A DNA stretch of 64,000 bases from CAYYKK01 sp046351395 (GCA_046351395.1 JAXLYP010000041.1:7949-71948); one strand, 5' to 3'. Counted from the first letter of the stretch, positions 1 through 9,067 are shown. Made by a program: numbers and translations. Notes: generated from the sequence alone by a model not told the origin.

Positions 1-1782
1 CACTTCCAGGACGGTGATCCCGACCGCCCGGTGATCGGCGGCGTGCTCCCGAACGCCGACACCCCGAGCCCCGTGACGGCGATGAACGCGACCCGCAACG
101 TGCTCCAGACCGGCGGCGCGACGCGCCTCGAGATCGAGGACGCCGAGGGCGCGCAGTACATGAACACGACGACGCCCGTCATGGGCAGCGGGCTCTTCAT
201 GGGCGACAGCGGGGCCTCGCCGAAAGGGCACCACGTCGAGCTCGCGACAGAGGGCAGCGGCGCGAAGTCGTTCGGCGCGCATTTCGATCGGTTCATCGGC
301 GGGCCGAAGTCCGAGCAGGTCTCGGGGCCCGTCACGCGCGCGTACGACGCGCCGTACGTCACGAGCGTCGCGGGGAACGCCACGCGCGACTACGCCGCGA
401 GCCATGCCCGCGTGGTCAAGGGCGACTCCCTCCTCGTCGTCGGCGGGACGCTCGACGACACGGTCATGGGAGCGGCGAAGGAGAGCTTCGGAGCCTCCCT
501 CGACGAGACCGTGACGGGGGCGGTCTCCGCGACCTACGCGACGGATCACGCCCTCGCGATCGGCGGGCCGCAGCTCGTCTCGGTGAGCGGCGCCGCGGAG
601 GGCCGGTACACGAGCGGCCTCGGGGTGCGTGTCGAAGGCGCGATGTCGCGCCACGACGTCCACGGAGACCTCAAGCTCGACGCCGGGGGCGACATCGTCG
701 TGAAGGCGACCTCCGCGCTCTCGGGCCGCGGCGGGGCGGTCGCGGGGCTCAGCTCGCCCGCGACCACGCTCCGCGGAGACACCTCGGTGTCGCTCGAGGC
801 CGGCGTCGCCGCGGGGGTGACCGCGCCCGAGATCGGCCTCTCGGGATCGGCCTCGATCTCCTTCAGCGCGCCGGCCATCCTCATCAAGGGCGGGGACGTG
901 ATGGTGCGCGGCGGGACCGTCTCGCTGCACGGCGCCGAGGTACACCTGACCTCTCAGGGCCGCGCCGTCGCGTCCGCGAGCGCGACGTGCACGGTGAACG
1001 GCGGGCCGAGCATCGACGTGAAGGGGGACACCATCCTCCTCAACGTGAGCGGGAGCCCCGAGTCCCTCGGCACCGCGGTCGCCGCGCGCCTCGCGCTGAA
1101 CCCCGATCTCTCGGCGTCGCTCACGGGCCTCGAGCAGGCGGGCTGGACGATCGCCTGGGGCCCGCCGGGGTCGGGGAGCTACTTCGATCGCGCGCGCAAG
1201 GTGATCGTCTTGGATCCGAGCCTCCGGAGCGATCCCGAGGCTGCCACGCGCGAGCTCGAGCGGCTCGCCGCCGAGGTCGAGGATCCCGATCACACGCTCC
1301 ACGGCCAAGAGGAGCCGATGAGCTGCGTGATCGCGTCCGCCCAGATGATGATCCACACGGACACCGGCCAGGATCTCGACGAGGCGGGTCTCCGGGCCGA
1401 GTCCTCCGCGATGCCGGGCGGCTACGATCCGATCAACGGGACGTACTTCTCCTCCGTCGAGGCCCTCCTCGACGCGCACGGCGTCGACGCGCACGCGTTC
1501 GGGCCGACGTCCCTCGACGATCTCGCGCGCGCGACCGCCGACGGCAGCCCGGCGATGCTCGCGATCGTGAACGGGGACGGGAGCGGACACGCCGTCGTGT
1601 GCGACGGCTACACCACGAACCCCGACGGCACGCGCACGTTCCACATCCGCGATCCTTGGCCTCCCAACCAAGGCGCGACGTACGACGTGCACGAGAGCGC
1701 CATGGGCTCCGACTTCTACGGGGACGGCTCCGGCGCCTCGTACGGCGGCAGCGCCGTCACCACGACCGGGGGAGCGCCATGA
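1..1782 (+). CDS. vgrG: VgrG spike protein with C39-like cysteine peptidase tail (5' truncated by window)
   Basis: The frame is open from base 1, so the gene begins outside the window; 593 residues are visible. The first codons encode the end of the gp5-type OB fold (GDPDRPVIGGVLPN), followed by a long beta-helical spike region with Val/Gly/Thr repeats to about residue 350. Next comes a short region around codons 375-420 resembling the N-terminal part of metallopeptidase-like toxin domains (GWTIAWGPPGSGSYFDR), but no HExxH is present. The C-terminus looks like a papain-fold/C39-type peptidase: Gln at 1306 lies six residues before Cys at 1324, His is at 1588 (GHAVVC) and Asp at 1651 (RDPWPP). 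This is an evolved VgrG, the T6SS puncturing tip carrying its own effector. The domain assignment is by motif and proteolysis is inferred. It overlaps the next gene by 4 bp (ATGA). Confidence 0.85.
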   Translation, partial: HFQDGDPDRPVIGGVLPNADTPSPVTAMNATRNVLQTGGATRLEIEDAEGAQYMNTTTPVMGSGLFMGDSGASPKGHHVELATEGSGAKSFGAHFDRFIGGPKSEQVSGPVTRAYDAPYVTSVAGNATRDYAASHARVVKGDSLLVVGGTLDDTVMGAAKESFGASLDETVTGAVSATYATDHALAIGGPQLVSVSGAAEGRYTSGLGVRVEGAMSRHDVHGDLKLDAGGDIVVKATSALSGRGGAVAGLSSPATTLRGDTSVSLEAGVAAGVTAPEIGLSGSASISFSAPAILIKGGDVMVRGGTVSLHGAEVHLTSQGRAVASASATCTVNGGPSIDVKGDTILLNVSGSPESLGTAVAARLALNPDLSASLTGLEQAGWTIAWGPPGSGSYFDRARKVIVLDPSLRSDPEAATRELERLAAEVEDPDHTLHGQEEPMSCVIASAQMMIHTDTGQDLDEAGLRAESSAMPGGYDPINGTYFSSVEALLDAHGVDAHAFGPTSLDDLARATADGSPAMLAIVNGDGSGHAVVCDGYTTNPDGTRTFHIRDPWPPNQGATYDVHESAMGSDFYGDGSGASYGGSAVTTTGGAP

Positions 1783-2423
1783 GCGACGCGCTCGATTCGC
1801 TCGCCCGCGCCGCGCGTGACGAAGCCGCGAGCGCCTTCGGCGTCGCGGCGGCGCGAGTGCAGATCACGGATCTCTCGGCGCGCTTCCCGTGGTCGACGCG
1901 CCATCGGGTGTTCTCCGCGCTCGACGCGAGCGTGCGGTCGGGGCGCAAGATCACCCTCGTCGTCGACTCCGTCTCGGGGCAGGTCCTCCGCGCGGGGGAG
2001 GCCGCGCCGGACGCGCCTCTCGAGGCGCTCGACGCCATGTTGCGGGCGAGCGCGATCGAGCTCCCGCGAGGGCTCGCGCCGCTCGCGCTCGCCGAGGCCG
2101 TGCGCTTCATCGGTGGCGCGCCGTCCGGTGTCGTGGGCACGCGCGCGCTCCTCGCGCGCGAGACGGCCCCGGGCGAGCGGGGCGGACCTCCCGCGATCGA
2201 GTATTGGTGCGGCGCGAACCCGTCGCTCCGCGCGCTCTTCGAGGAGCACTGCGACGATCCCGTCGTGACCGAGGACGGCGAGCGCTTTCGCCTCCGGTTC
2301 TCGCTCTTCACGGCGCAAGGCGCGATCGAGGCGTGGGAGGCCGAGGGCGACGCACGGCGCGTCGCCGCCGCGCGCGGTTCCGTCGTCGCTCCGAAGCGGA
2401 CGCTCCGACCCCCGTTCGCGTGA
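1779..2423 (+). CDS. Unknown protein next to VgrG-peptidase, possible immunity or accessory
   Basis: A 214-residue protein starting at the ATG that overlaps the vgrG stop codon (ATGA), so translation is probably coupled. No signal peptide, membrane segment or known motif is visible. The sequence is soluble-looking, acidic to neutral, with an Ala/Leu/Arg-rich N-terminal half and a region around YWCGANPSLR near residue 145. Its place directly behind an effector-bearing VgrG is where immunity or adaptor genes usually sit, but nothing in the sequence itself shows that role. I do not recognise the family. Confidence 0.7.
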   Translation: MSDALDSLARAARDEAASAFGVAAARVQITDLSARFPWSTRHRVFSALDASVRSGRKITLVVDSVSGQVLRAGEAAPDAPLEALDAMLRASAIELPRGLAPLALAEAVRFIGGAPSGVVGTRALLARETAPGERGGPPAIEYWCGANPSLRALFEEHCDDPVVTEDGERFRLRFSLFTAQGAIEAWEAEGDARRVAAARGSVVAPKRTLRPPFA

Positions 2424-2890
2424 ACGCCCGACCCATGACGCTCCTCGACACCGTCCACGCCCTGACCGAAGCCCCGCGGCCCGACCTCTCTGCGCCGCGC
2501 GTCGAGGACGCGCTCGACGTCGCGCTGCGCGGCGATCCCGACAACAAGAACCGCTTCCTCTTCGTGATGCGCTCGTTCCGCGCCGCGCCGCCGATCGCGA
2601 GCGTCGAGCTCCGCCTGCCGCTCCGCGGCGCGCGGCGCAAGGGCCCGCTCTGCATCCTCGAGCTCGACCCCGCCGCCGCCCCCGCCGCCGCGGAGGTGAG
2701 CCAGGTGTTCGGCGCGCCGGCGAGCCTGCTCGCGCCGAGAGGGCGGAGCACCCCGAGCGGCGAGGCGTTCTTCGTCTACGAGCGGCCGTGGGGCGCGCTC
2801 CGCTTCGGGGCCACCACCCCGCTCCCTTCGCGGGACGGCACGCGCGAGCGGCCGATCCTCACCGCCATCGTGATCGACATCGAGAGGTGA
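2420..2890 (+). CDS. Unknown small protein in VgrG operon
   Basis: A 156-residue protein if started at the GTG that overlaps the preceding stop (GTGA). An ATG five codons later (2435) is the alternative and gives 151 residues. The 4-bp overlap matches the spacing used throughout this operon, so the GTG is preferred. No signal peptide or catalytic motif is visible. The C-terminal half (FFVYERPWGALRFG to AIVIDIER) looks like a compact beta-rich domain. It lies 3 bp before the second vgrG, so it belongs to the T6SS cargo operon. Immunity, chaperone or structural roles are all possible, and the function is unknown. Confidence 0.65.
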   Translation: MNARPMTLLDTVHALTEAPRPDLSAPRVEDALDVALRGDPDNKNRFLFVMRSFRAAPPIASVELRLPLRGARRKGPLCILELDPAAAPAAAEVSQVFGAPASLLAPRGRSTPSGEAFFVYERPWGALRFGATTPLPSRDGTRERPILTAIVIDIER

Positions 2891-2893
2891 CTC

Positions 2894-5281
2894 ATGGCCG
2901 ACGCATTCCGGTTCCTCTGCACGTCCCTGCCCGAATCCGCGGTGGTCCTCGGCTTCTCCGGGGAGGAGGCCCTGAGCGAGCTCTACGCGTTCGACGTGTT
3001 CGTCGCGACGAACGACGGCGCGGGCCGCGAGCTCGATCTCGCGGATTTCATCGGCGCGCGCGCCTCCCTCGTCCTCTCGCCGGGGACCCCGGACGACCCG
3101 GCCTTCCTCTTCGCCGGCGTCGTCTCGCGCGCCGCGCTCGTGAATCAGGTCGGCGCTCGGACGGTCTTCCGGCTCACGCTCTCGCCCGAGCTCCACCGGC
3201 TCGCGCTGGGCGTGCACTCGCGCGTCTTCACCGATCAGAGCGTCCCGGACATCGTCCGCGCCGTGCTCGGGGACAACGGCATCGACGCGTTCGAGCTCCG
3301 GCTCACGCGCGAGTACGCGGTCGAGGCGCACGTGTGCCAGTACAAGGAGTCGGACCTCGCGTTCCTCTCGCGGTGGCTCGAGCGCGAAGGGATGTATTGG
3401 TTCTTCGAGCACGGCGAGGCCGGGGAGAAGCTCGTCATCACGGACCATCGCGCGGCGCACGCGCCTGCGAAGCGCGGGCTCACGGCGCGCTACGCGCCCG
3501 CGGCCGAGGACGAGACGAAGCGCGAGGCGCTCCACGCGGTCGCGCTCCATCAGCGCGCGCTCCCCGCCTCGGTCCGTGTCGCCGACTACGACTACGCGCG
3601 CCCGGCGCTCGCGCTCGAAGCGACCGCTCAGGTCTCGAGCGCGGGGCTCGCCGAGTGGAGCGTCCACGGCGATCGCGCCTTCAGCCCCGCCGACGCGCAG
3701 CGCCTCGCGACGATCCGAGCCGAAAGCCTCCGCGCGACCGAGCAGACGCTCGCGGCCTCGGGCACGCAGCGGTGGCTCTCCGCGGGGCGCACGTTCGATC
3801 TCGCGGCGCACCCGCTCGGCGCGCTGAACCAGACGTGGCTCGTCACGCGCGCGCGGCACCGGGGCCGTGCGGGCCTCGGCAGCCCGGAGCTCGACGCCGC
3901 GCGGCCTTCGGGCGGCGGCTCGTTCGACGACCTCGGCCGGGATCCCTACCGCGTCGAGATCGAGGCGCTCGCGGCGTCCACCCCGTTCCGCGCCGCGCGC
4001 GCGACGCCGTGGCCGCGCGTGCACGCGTTCGAGAACGCGATCGTCGACGGCCCGAGCGCGAGCCAGTACGCCCAGATCGACGATCAGGGCCGCTACGCCG
4101 TGAAGATGAAGTTCGACGAGGGCACCCTGAAGAACGGCAAGGCGTCGACCTGGGTGCGGATGGCGCAGCCGCACGGCGGCGCGGTCGAGGGGTTCCATTT
4201 CCCACTGCGCAAAGGGACGGAGGTGATGATCGCGTTCCTCGGCGGGGATCCCGATCGCCCGGTGATCGCGTCCGTCCTGCCGAACGCGTCCACGCCGAGC
4301 CCCGTCACGGCGTCCAACAACACGAAGAACGTCCTCCGAACGGGTGGCAACTCGCAGATCGAGATCGAGGACATGGCGGGCGCGCAGTACATCAAGCAGT
4401 CGACGCCGACCGCGAACACCGGCCTCTACATGGGCCACGACGGCACGAGCCCCGGCGGTCACCACGTCGAGCTCGCGACGGACGGCAGCGGCCTCGAGTC
4501 CTACGGGCAGCACTTCGATCGGTTCGTCGGCGCGGCGAAGAACGAGCACGTCGTCGGCCCCGTCGCTCGCTCGTACGACGCCACGTACGCGACGTCGGTC
4601 GCCGGGGACGTCACCGAGACGTACGGCGCGAACCACACCACGACCATCACGGGAAACACGGCGCGCACCGTCCTCGGCACGGCCACCGAGGTCGTCACCG
4701 GCGCCGTCACGCGCACGTTCGCGAGCACGTACACGGAGAGCGTCGGCGCGTCCGTCGCGCAGACGTATCAGGCGTCGCACCAGCTGAACGTCGCCGGCAC
4801 CCAGAAGATCGGCGTCGACGGCGTCGCGTCGCACACCTACGGCGCGGGCCTCTCGCAGTTCGTGGACGGCACGTCCTCGCACGTCGCCACCGCGAGCTAC
4901 GAGCTCACCGCGGATCCGAACGCGTCGCTCACGGCCGCCGCGTCCCTCTCGCTCCGCGGCGACGCGACGGCGACGCTCTCTGCGCCGGCGACCACGGTGA
5001 AGGGGGACGCCGTCGTCGCCGTGGGCGCGGGCTCGACCATCACGATCAGCTCGACGGCGATCACCGTGAACGGGACGACGGTCATCACGCTCGATGGTCC
5101 GAGCCTGATCGAGATCCTCGGGGGCGACGTCACGATCAGCGGCGGCAACGTCGGCGTCGCGGCGACCGCGAACCTCATCCAGGTCGCGGATGGAGCGCTC
5201 GAGCTGAGCGGGCAGGGGACCTCGGTCCTCGGCGGCCCGGCGGTCGAGCTGAACGCCGGGATCATCAAGCTCAACAGCTGA
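2894..5281 (+). CDS. vgrG: VgrG, T6SS spike protein (full length)
   Basis: A 795-residue VgrG. The N-terminal gp27-like part contains the typical FTDQSVPDIV and CQYKESDLAFLSRWLEREG motifs (about residues 113-165). The gp5-like OB fold starts near residue 391 (QIDDQGRYAVKMKF) and ends with FLGGDPDRPVIASVLPNA. A long beta-helical needle of alternating Thr/Val/Gly follows and the protein stops at LNAGIIKLNS, with no extra effector domain. The OB fold and the start of the needle are very like those of the VgrG at the left edge, so the two are paralogues that differ at the C-terminus. It probably delivers cargo encoded downstream through the DUF2169 adaptors. Confidence 0.93.
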   Translation: MADAFRFLCTSLPESAVVLGFSGEEALSELYAFDVFVATNDGAGRELDLADFIGARASLVLSPGTPDDPAFLFAGVVSRAALVNQVGARTVFRLTLSPELHRLALGVHSRVFTDQSVPDIVRAVLGDNGIDAFELRLTREYAVEAHVCQYKESDLAFLSRWLEREGMYWFFEHGEAGEKLVITDHRAAHAPAKRGLTARYAPAAEDETKREALHAVALHQRALPASVRVADYDYARPALALEATAQVSSAGLAEWSVHGDRAFSPADAQRLATIRAESLRATEQTLAASGTQRWLSAGRTFDLAAHPLGALNQTWLVTRARHRGRAGLGSPELDAARPSGGGSFDDLGRDPYRVEIEALAASTPFRAARATPWPRVHAFENAIVDGPSASQYAQIDDQGRYAVKMKFDEGTLKNGKASTWVRMAQPHGGAVEGFHFPLRKGTEVMIAFLGGDPDRPVIASVLPNASTPSPVTASNNTKNVLRTGGNSQIEIEDMAGAQYIKQSTPTANTGLYMGHDGTSPGGHHVELATDGSGLESYGQHFDRFVGAAKNEHVVGPVARSYDATYATSVAGDVTETYGANHTTTITGNTARTVLGTATEVVTGAVTRTFASTYTESVGASVAQTYQASHQLNVAGTQKIGVDGVASHTYGAGLSQFVDGTSSHVATASYELTADPNASLTAAASLSLRGDATATLSAPATTVKGDAVVAVGAGSTITISSTAITVNGTTVITLDGPSLIEILGGDVTISGGNVGVAATANLIQVADGALELSGQGTSVLGGPAVELNAGIIKLNS

Positions 5282-5294
5282 CTCGAGGCGAGCC

Positions 5295-5798
5295 GTGACC
5301 ACCGACCGACACCCCTCCCAGCCCGCGGATCCCTCGACGCCGGAGGCGCACGCCCCGTCGTTTCGAAGCGGATCCCAGATCGCGCTCGCGGACGGGTACA
5401 CCGCGGAGGCGACGAAGAGCGGGGACCGCCTCGACGTGACCGCGCCGGATGGACGCGTCTGTCTCAGCATCAAGCTCACGCCGGAGGGGCCGCGCGTCGA
5501 GGTCAGCGCGGCCGCGCTCGCGGTGACCACGACCGGCAGCCTCTCCCTCTCCGCCGACTCGATGCGCCTCGCGGCGAAGCGCGATCTCGCGATCGAGGTG
5601 GGGGGCGACGTACGCATCGACGCGGGCGGTGAGGTGGTGAGCCGCGGCCTCGAGCAGCGCATCGAGGCCACGCTCGGGGACGTCCGCATCGGCGCGAACG
5701 ACGACGTGCGCGTCGACGGTGAGCGCGTCCTCCTGAACGCGCCGGACGCGCCCGCGCTCCGGAGGCTCGAGCGCGAGCGTCCGAAGGAGGACGGGTGA
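5295..5798 (+). CDS. VgrG-needle-like accessory protein
   Basis: A 167-residue protein with a GTG start preceded by a GAGGCGAG ribosome-binding site, 13 bp after the vgrG stop. The sequence has short alternating beta-strand repeats (LAVTTTGSLSLSADSMRL, VGGDVRIDAGGEV) like the DUF2345/gp5 needle region of VgrG, but without the gp27 or OB parts. The N-terminus is Pro/Ser-rich. It may extend or cap the spike, or it may be a needle fragment that has become an independent subunit. It overlaps the next gene by 4 bp. Function is inferred only from composition and context. Confidence 0.7.
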   Translation: MTTDRHPSQPADPSTPEAHAPSFRSGSQIALADGYTAEATKSGDRLDVTAPDGRVCLSIKLTPEGPRVEVSAAALAVTTTGSLSLSADSMRLAAKRDLAIEVGGDVRIDAGGEVVSRGLEQRIEATLGDVRIGANDDVRVDGERVLLNAPDAPALRRLERERPKEDG

Positions 5799-6805
5799 AG
5801 CTCGTCGTCGACGCGCCCGTGAGCGCTAGCCTCCTCCGCGTGAGCCGCGGCGTGCAGAAGCTCGCCGAGGGTTACCCCGAGGCCGAGGTCATCGCCGCGG
5901 CCATCGTCGTTCGACAGCGCTTCGCGTGGACGGGCGAGGCGCTCGCCCCGGTGCCCCCCGCGCGCGAGGACGAGCACATCCGCTTCGGCGCCGTCGACGA
6001 GGGCGAGTACGGCGAGCTCATGGCGGACGAGATCGCCCCGCGCACCGGGACGGACGTCATCGTGCTCGGGGACGCCGTCGCCACCGAGCCCGTCGTCGCG
6101 ACGCGCGTCGAGGTGAAGGTCGGCCCCTACCGGGCGGCCCTCGACGTGTTCGGGGACCGCGTCTGGGAAGATGGCCCCGGCGGGTTGATGCCGTCCACGC
6201 CGACCCCGTTCGTCCGGATGCCCATCACGTGGACGCGCGCGTTCGGGGGCTCCGCGCCCGGCGACTACGGGCCGATGCCCTGGCACGAGAACCCGGCGGG
6301 CAAGGGCTACCTCCTCCGCAAGAAGGATGCACCAGGGACGGCGTTGCCAAACATCGAGCGACCGCCGCACATCGCGCAGTGGAACGACCGCCCCGAGGTC
6401 GCCGGCCTCGGACCGTACCCGACGCACTGGGGGCTCCGCCGCAAGCACTGGGCGGAGGCCCACGCGGATCCACCGCGCATCGAGCTCCACCCGGAGCGCG
6501 GGCTCTTCGATCGCGCTCACCCCGCGCTCTCGGGGCAGCGTGTGGACCCCGGCCCGATGACGATCGCCGGGATGACGGCGCGCGTGTGGACGTTCGACGT
6601 CCCGGCGTGCCCGGTCACGTCCGAGGTGTCGATCGGCGGAGGCTCGGAGCGCCGACCGTTCGAGCTCGAGGAGATCCTCGTCGACCTCCGCGGGGACGCG
6701 CGGACGGTCGACCTCGCGTGGCGGACGATGTTTCGGTACCCGCTCTACGCGCGCCAGGTCCGCGCGGCGCGCGTCATCCCGATCGAGCGCTCGAACAGCA
6801 GGTGA
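5795..6805 (+). CDS. DUF2169 domain protein, T6SS cargo adaptor
   Basis: A 336-residue protein with a GTG start overlapping the previous stop (GTGA) and a strong GGAGG site just upstream. The residues WTRAFGG, HENPAGKGY and LPNIE are the usual DUF2169 landmarks, and the length fits the family. DUF2169 proteins occur beside vgrG and effector genes and act as adaptors or chaperones that load cargo on the spike; this is family knowledge. A second, longer DUF2169 protein follows after one intervening gene, so the two may act on the protein encoded between them. Confidence 0.88.
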   Translation: MKLVVDAPVSASLLRVSRGVQKLAEGYPEAEVIAAAIVVRQRFAWTGEALAPVPPAREDEHIRFGAVDEGEYGELMADEIAPRTGTDVIVLGDAVATEPVVATRVEVKVGPYRAALDVFGDRVWEDGPGGLMPSTPTPFVRMPITWTRAFGGSAPGDYGPMPWHENPAGKGYLLRKKDAPGTALPNIERPPHIAQWNDRPEVAGLGPYPTHWGLRRKHWAEAHADPPRIELHPERGLFDRAHPALSGQRVDPGPMTIAGMTARVWTFDVPACPVTSEVSIGGGSERRPFELEEILVDLRGDARTVDLAWRTMFRYPLYARQVRAARVIPIERSNSR

Positions 6806-6808
6806 TCC

Positions 6809-7753
6809 ATGGCCGACACGTTCGCGAAGAAGCCCTACAACATCATCGCCTCGCTCGATCAGCACGACGGCATCTTCCTGATGAGCACGCCGCCCGTCCC
6901 GCCGATCCTCGGCGGCCGCGCGTGGCACATCGGCGCCGCGGTCGAGAACATGTCGCGCTTCGGCCTCGGTCTCGACCGCTGGAACGACGACGTGAAGTTC
7001 GACGGCGACCCAGTGTGCAGCGTCCTCAACTCGGCGTGGCCGATCCTGCCGCACCTCAACCTCTTCATGCCTCCGTTCACGCCGAACAACCCGAACCTCT
7101 TGATCCCGCTCCTGCTCATCGGATCGAAGAGCTCGAACATCTTGTCGGTCGGGAGCGTGGTCGCGAAGAAGGGGCCGATCGCCGTCACGATCCCGTTCGT
7201 GAAGTTCGTCGGCGTGAACAACGCCTGCAACGATCCGCTCCTCATGCCGACGAGCGTCGTCGTGCACTTCGGCTCCACGGTCGTCCTCGGCTTCACGCTC
7301 GGAGACCTCGTCGCCGCGGCGCTGCAGTACGGCTCCCAGGTCGTCGTCGATCAGATCCTTCGCCTCGCGGGCAAGCGCGCGGGGCGAGCCTGGCGGAGCT
7401 TCCGTCCGCCGAACCCGAACGGGCTCTTCTCGCGCCTCGGGCTGAACATCCTCGGTCGACTGAACCCGGGCCTCGCGGGCAACACGCCGATCCCCATCAA
7501 CGGCCCGCTCGCCACGCTGCTCGGCGACGCCGGGAAGTTCATGGGCACGCCCGGCGAGATCGGCGCCTCGGCGCTCGTGAAGACGCTCCTCAAGGGCCTC
7601 GGGGGCGGCGCCTCGTGGACGTACAACAACCCCGTCTCGAGCGCGATCTGGGGCGATTACCACCAGACGATGCCCGACAAAGTGGGCGACTGGATCGACG
7701 GCCGATCGCCTCCGGTGCTGCCTCCGCTCGCGGGGCCGAGGCCGCACCCGTGA
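6809..7753 (+). CDS. Unknown protein between two DUF2169 adaptors, candidate T6SS cargo
   Basis: A 314-residue protein with an ATG start three bases after the first DUF2169 gene. It has several hydrophobic stretches (for example LIPLLLIG near residue 100, and VVVHFGSTVVLGFTLGDLVAAAL around 150-172) and a Gly/Pro/Asn-rich C-terminal third (GLNILGRLNPGLAGNTPIPING). No catalytic motif is recognised. Sitting between two adaptor genes suggests a delivered effector or a PAAR-like tip component, and the hydrophobic segments would allow a membrane-active role. Both ideas are inference. It overlaps the next gene by 4 bp (GTGA). Confidence 0.75.
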   Translation: MADTFAKKPYNIIASLDQHDGIFLMSTPPVPPILGGRAWHIGAAVENMSRFGLGLDRWNDDVKFDGDPVCSVLNSAWPILPHLNLFMPPFTPNNPNLLIPLLLIGSKSSNILSVGSVVAKKGPIAVTIPFVKFVGVNNACNDPLLMPTSVVVHFGSTVVLGFTLGDLVAAALQYGSQVVVDQILRLAGKRAGRAWRSFRPPNPNGLFSRLGLNILGRLNPGLAGNTPIPINGPLATLLGDAGKFMGTPGEIGASALVKTLLKGLGGGASWTYNNPVSSAIWGDYHQTMPDKVGDWIDGRSPPVLPPLAGPRPHP

Positions 7754-9036
7754 GCGCGCGGCCGCTCAGCGCCGAGACGGGCCTCGATCCCCGAGCGTTC
7801 GAGGATGCTGGAGAGCCGCGCCGATCCGTCCTGATCGAGGGCACCGCGCCGAACGACGAGCCGTGCGTGAGCGTCGTCTTCGGCAGGACGTTCCGCATCG
7901 AGCCCGACGGCGCGCTCGAGCCGACGGACGACTACCGCGTCGTCGAGGACGTCCGCCTCGAGCCGGCGCGCACCGCGTCGCGCTACACCCGGCCCTCCCT
8001 CCTCACGCGGGACATCGACGCGTGGGTGTGGAAGAGCGCGACGGATCTGGTCATCCGCGGCACCGCGCGCGCGCCGCGTGCCGTCCCGCGGCTCGACGTC
8101 GCGCTCCGCGTGACGAAAGGCGCCGAGCTCGAGATGGATCTCGTCGTCACCGGCGACCGGTGGGTCGATCGGGGCAAGGCGGGCCTCGTCCTCTCCGAGC
8201 CGGTCCCGTTCGACGCGATGCCGCTGACGCTCGACCGCGCGTACGGCGGGACGGACGACGCCGCCGAGGCGCGCGAAGGCGACGAGTCGCTCCTCAACTT
8301 GGTCCTCAAGCATTTCTCGCCCGCGGAGGCGGCGGAGCTCTCGCTCTTCAGTTACCCCAGGAACGCCGCGGGCAAGGGCTACCTCGTCGACGTTCGGGAC
8401 GCGCGCGGCCTCGCCTGGCCGAACGTGGAGCTCGCGAACGATCGCCTCGCGCTTGCGTCGGTGGCGCGACCGAACCTCGACTGGGGCGATCGGCCGATCC
8501 CCGCGAGCTTCGACTGGGTGAGCTACGCGTCCTTCCCGCGATCCGCGCATGTCTGCGACCTGCCGCCGATCGCCGGAGATCGCGTGCCGATGCGCGAGAA
8601 GCGGCTCGGCCTCTTCGCCGACGGCTGGGAGGAGACGCCGCCGGCCGAGCGCCCGACGCACCCGTTCGCTCAGGGGGCGCACCCGCTGCTGTCACGCACG
8701 CGGTTCACCGGCGGCGAGGCGATCCACGTCTCCGCGATCGGGCCCGAGGGGCGCGACCTCGAGCTCTCGTTGCCGCGCCTCCGCCCCGAGGTGTCGCTCG
8801 ATCTGCTCGGTGAGGCGCGCGTCACGGTCCCCGCGGTGCTCGATCTGGTCCTCGTGGAGGCCGATCGCATGGAGCTCACGCTCGTGTACCGCGCCACGCA
8901 CCTCGTCGCGACCCACGCGCCGAAGAGCGTCCATTTCTTCCCGGGGCCGCCGGCGGAGAACGGCGAACCTCGCGGCCGCGTCGTGTACTGGCCCCTCGAC
9001 TGGGAGGCGCGGAGCCCCTACGCGATCCGCTGGTAG
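7750..9036 (+). CDS. Second DUF2169 domain protein
   Basis: A 428-residue protein started at the GTG overlapping the previous stop. DUF2169 landmarks are present: LTLDRAYGGTD, SYPRNAAGKGY and LAWPNVE in the middle, and a C-terminal beta-rich part ending YWPLDWEARSPYAIRW. It is about 90 residues longer than the DUF2169 protein two genes upstream, mostly at the N-terminus and C-terminus. It closes the T6SS cargo operon, since the next gene starts 31 bp later and encodes an unrelated secreted protein. It is likely a cytoplasmic adaptor for the cargo encoded just before it. Confidence 0.85.
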   Translation: MSARPLSAETGLDPRAFEDAGEPRRSVLIEGTAPNDEPCVSVVFGRTFRIEPDGALEPTDDYRVVEDVRLEPARTASRYTRPSLLTRDIDAWVWKSATDLVIRGTARAPRAVPRLDVALRVTKGAELEMDLVVTGDRWVDRGKAGLVLSEPVPFDAMPLTLDRAYGGTDDAAEAREGDESLLNLVLKHFSPAEAAELSLFSYPRNAAGKGYLVDVRDARGLAWPNVELANDRLALASVARPNLDWGDRPIPASFDWVSYASFPRSAHVCDLPPIAGDRVPMREKRLGLFADGWEETPPAERPTHPFAQGAHPLLSRTRFTGGEAIHVSAIGPEGRDLELSLPRLRPEVSLDLLGEARVTVPAVLDLVLVEADRMELTLVYRATHLVATHAPKSVHFFPGPPAENGEPRGRVVYWPLDWEARSPYAIRW

Positions 9037-9067
9037 TCGCGCGTCCGCCCTTTTCTCGGGGCCCGCG

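Noticed and set aside
1757..7747. A nearly 6-kb open frame on the minus strand
   Set aside because: It is the GC-rich antisense shadow of the VgrG/DUF2169 operon: Arg/Asp/Glu-rich, no domains, and the plus-strand genes have clear families and coupled starts.
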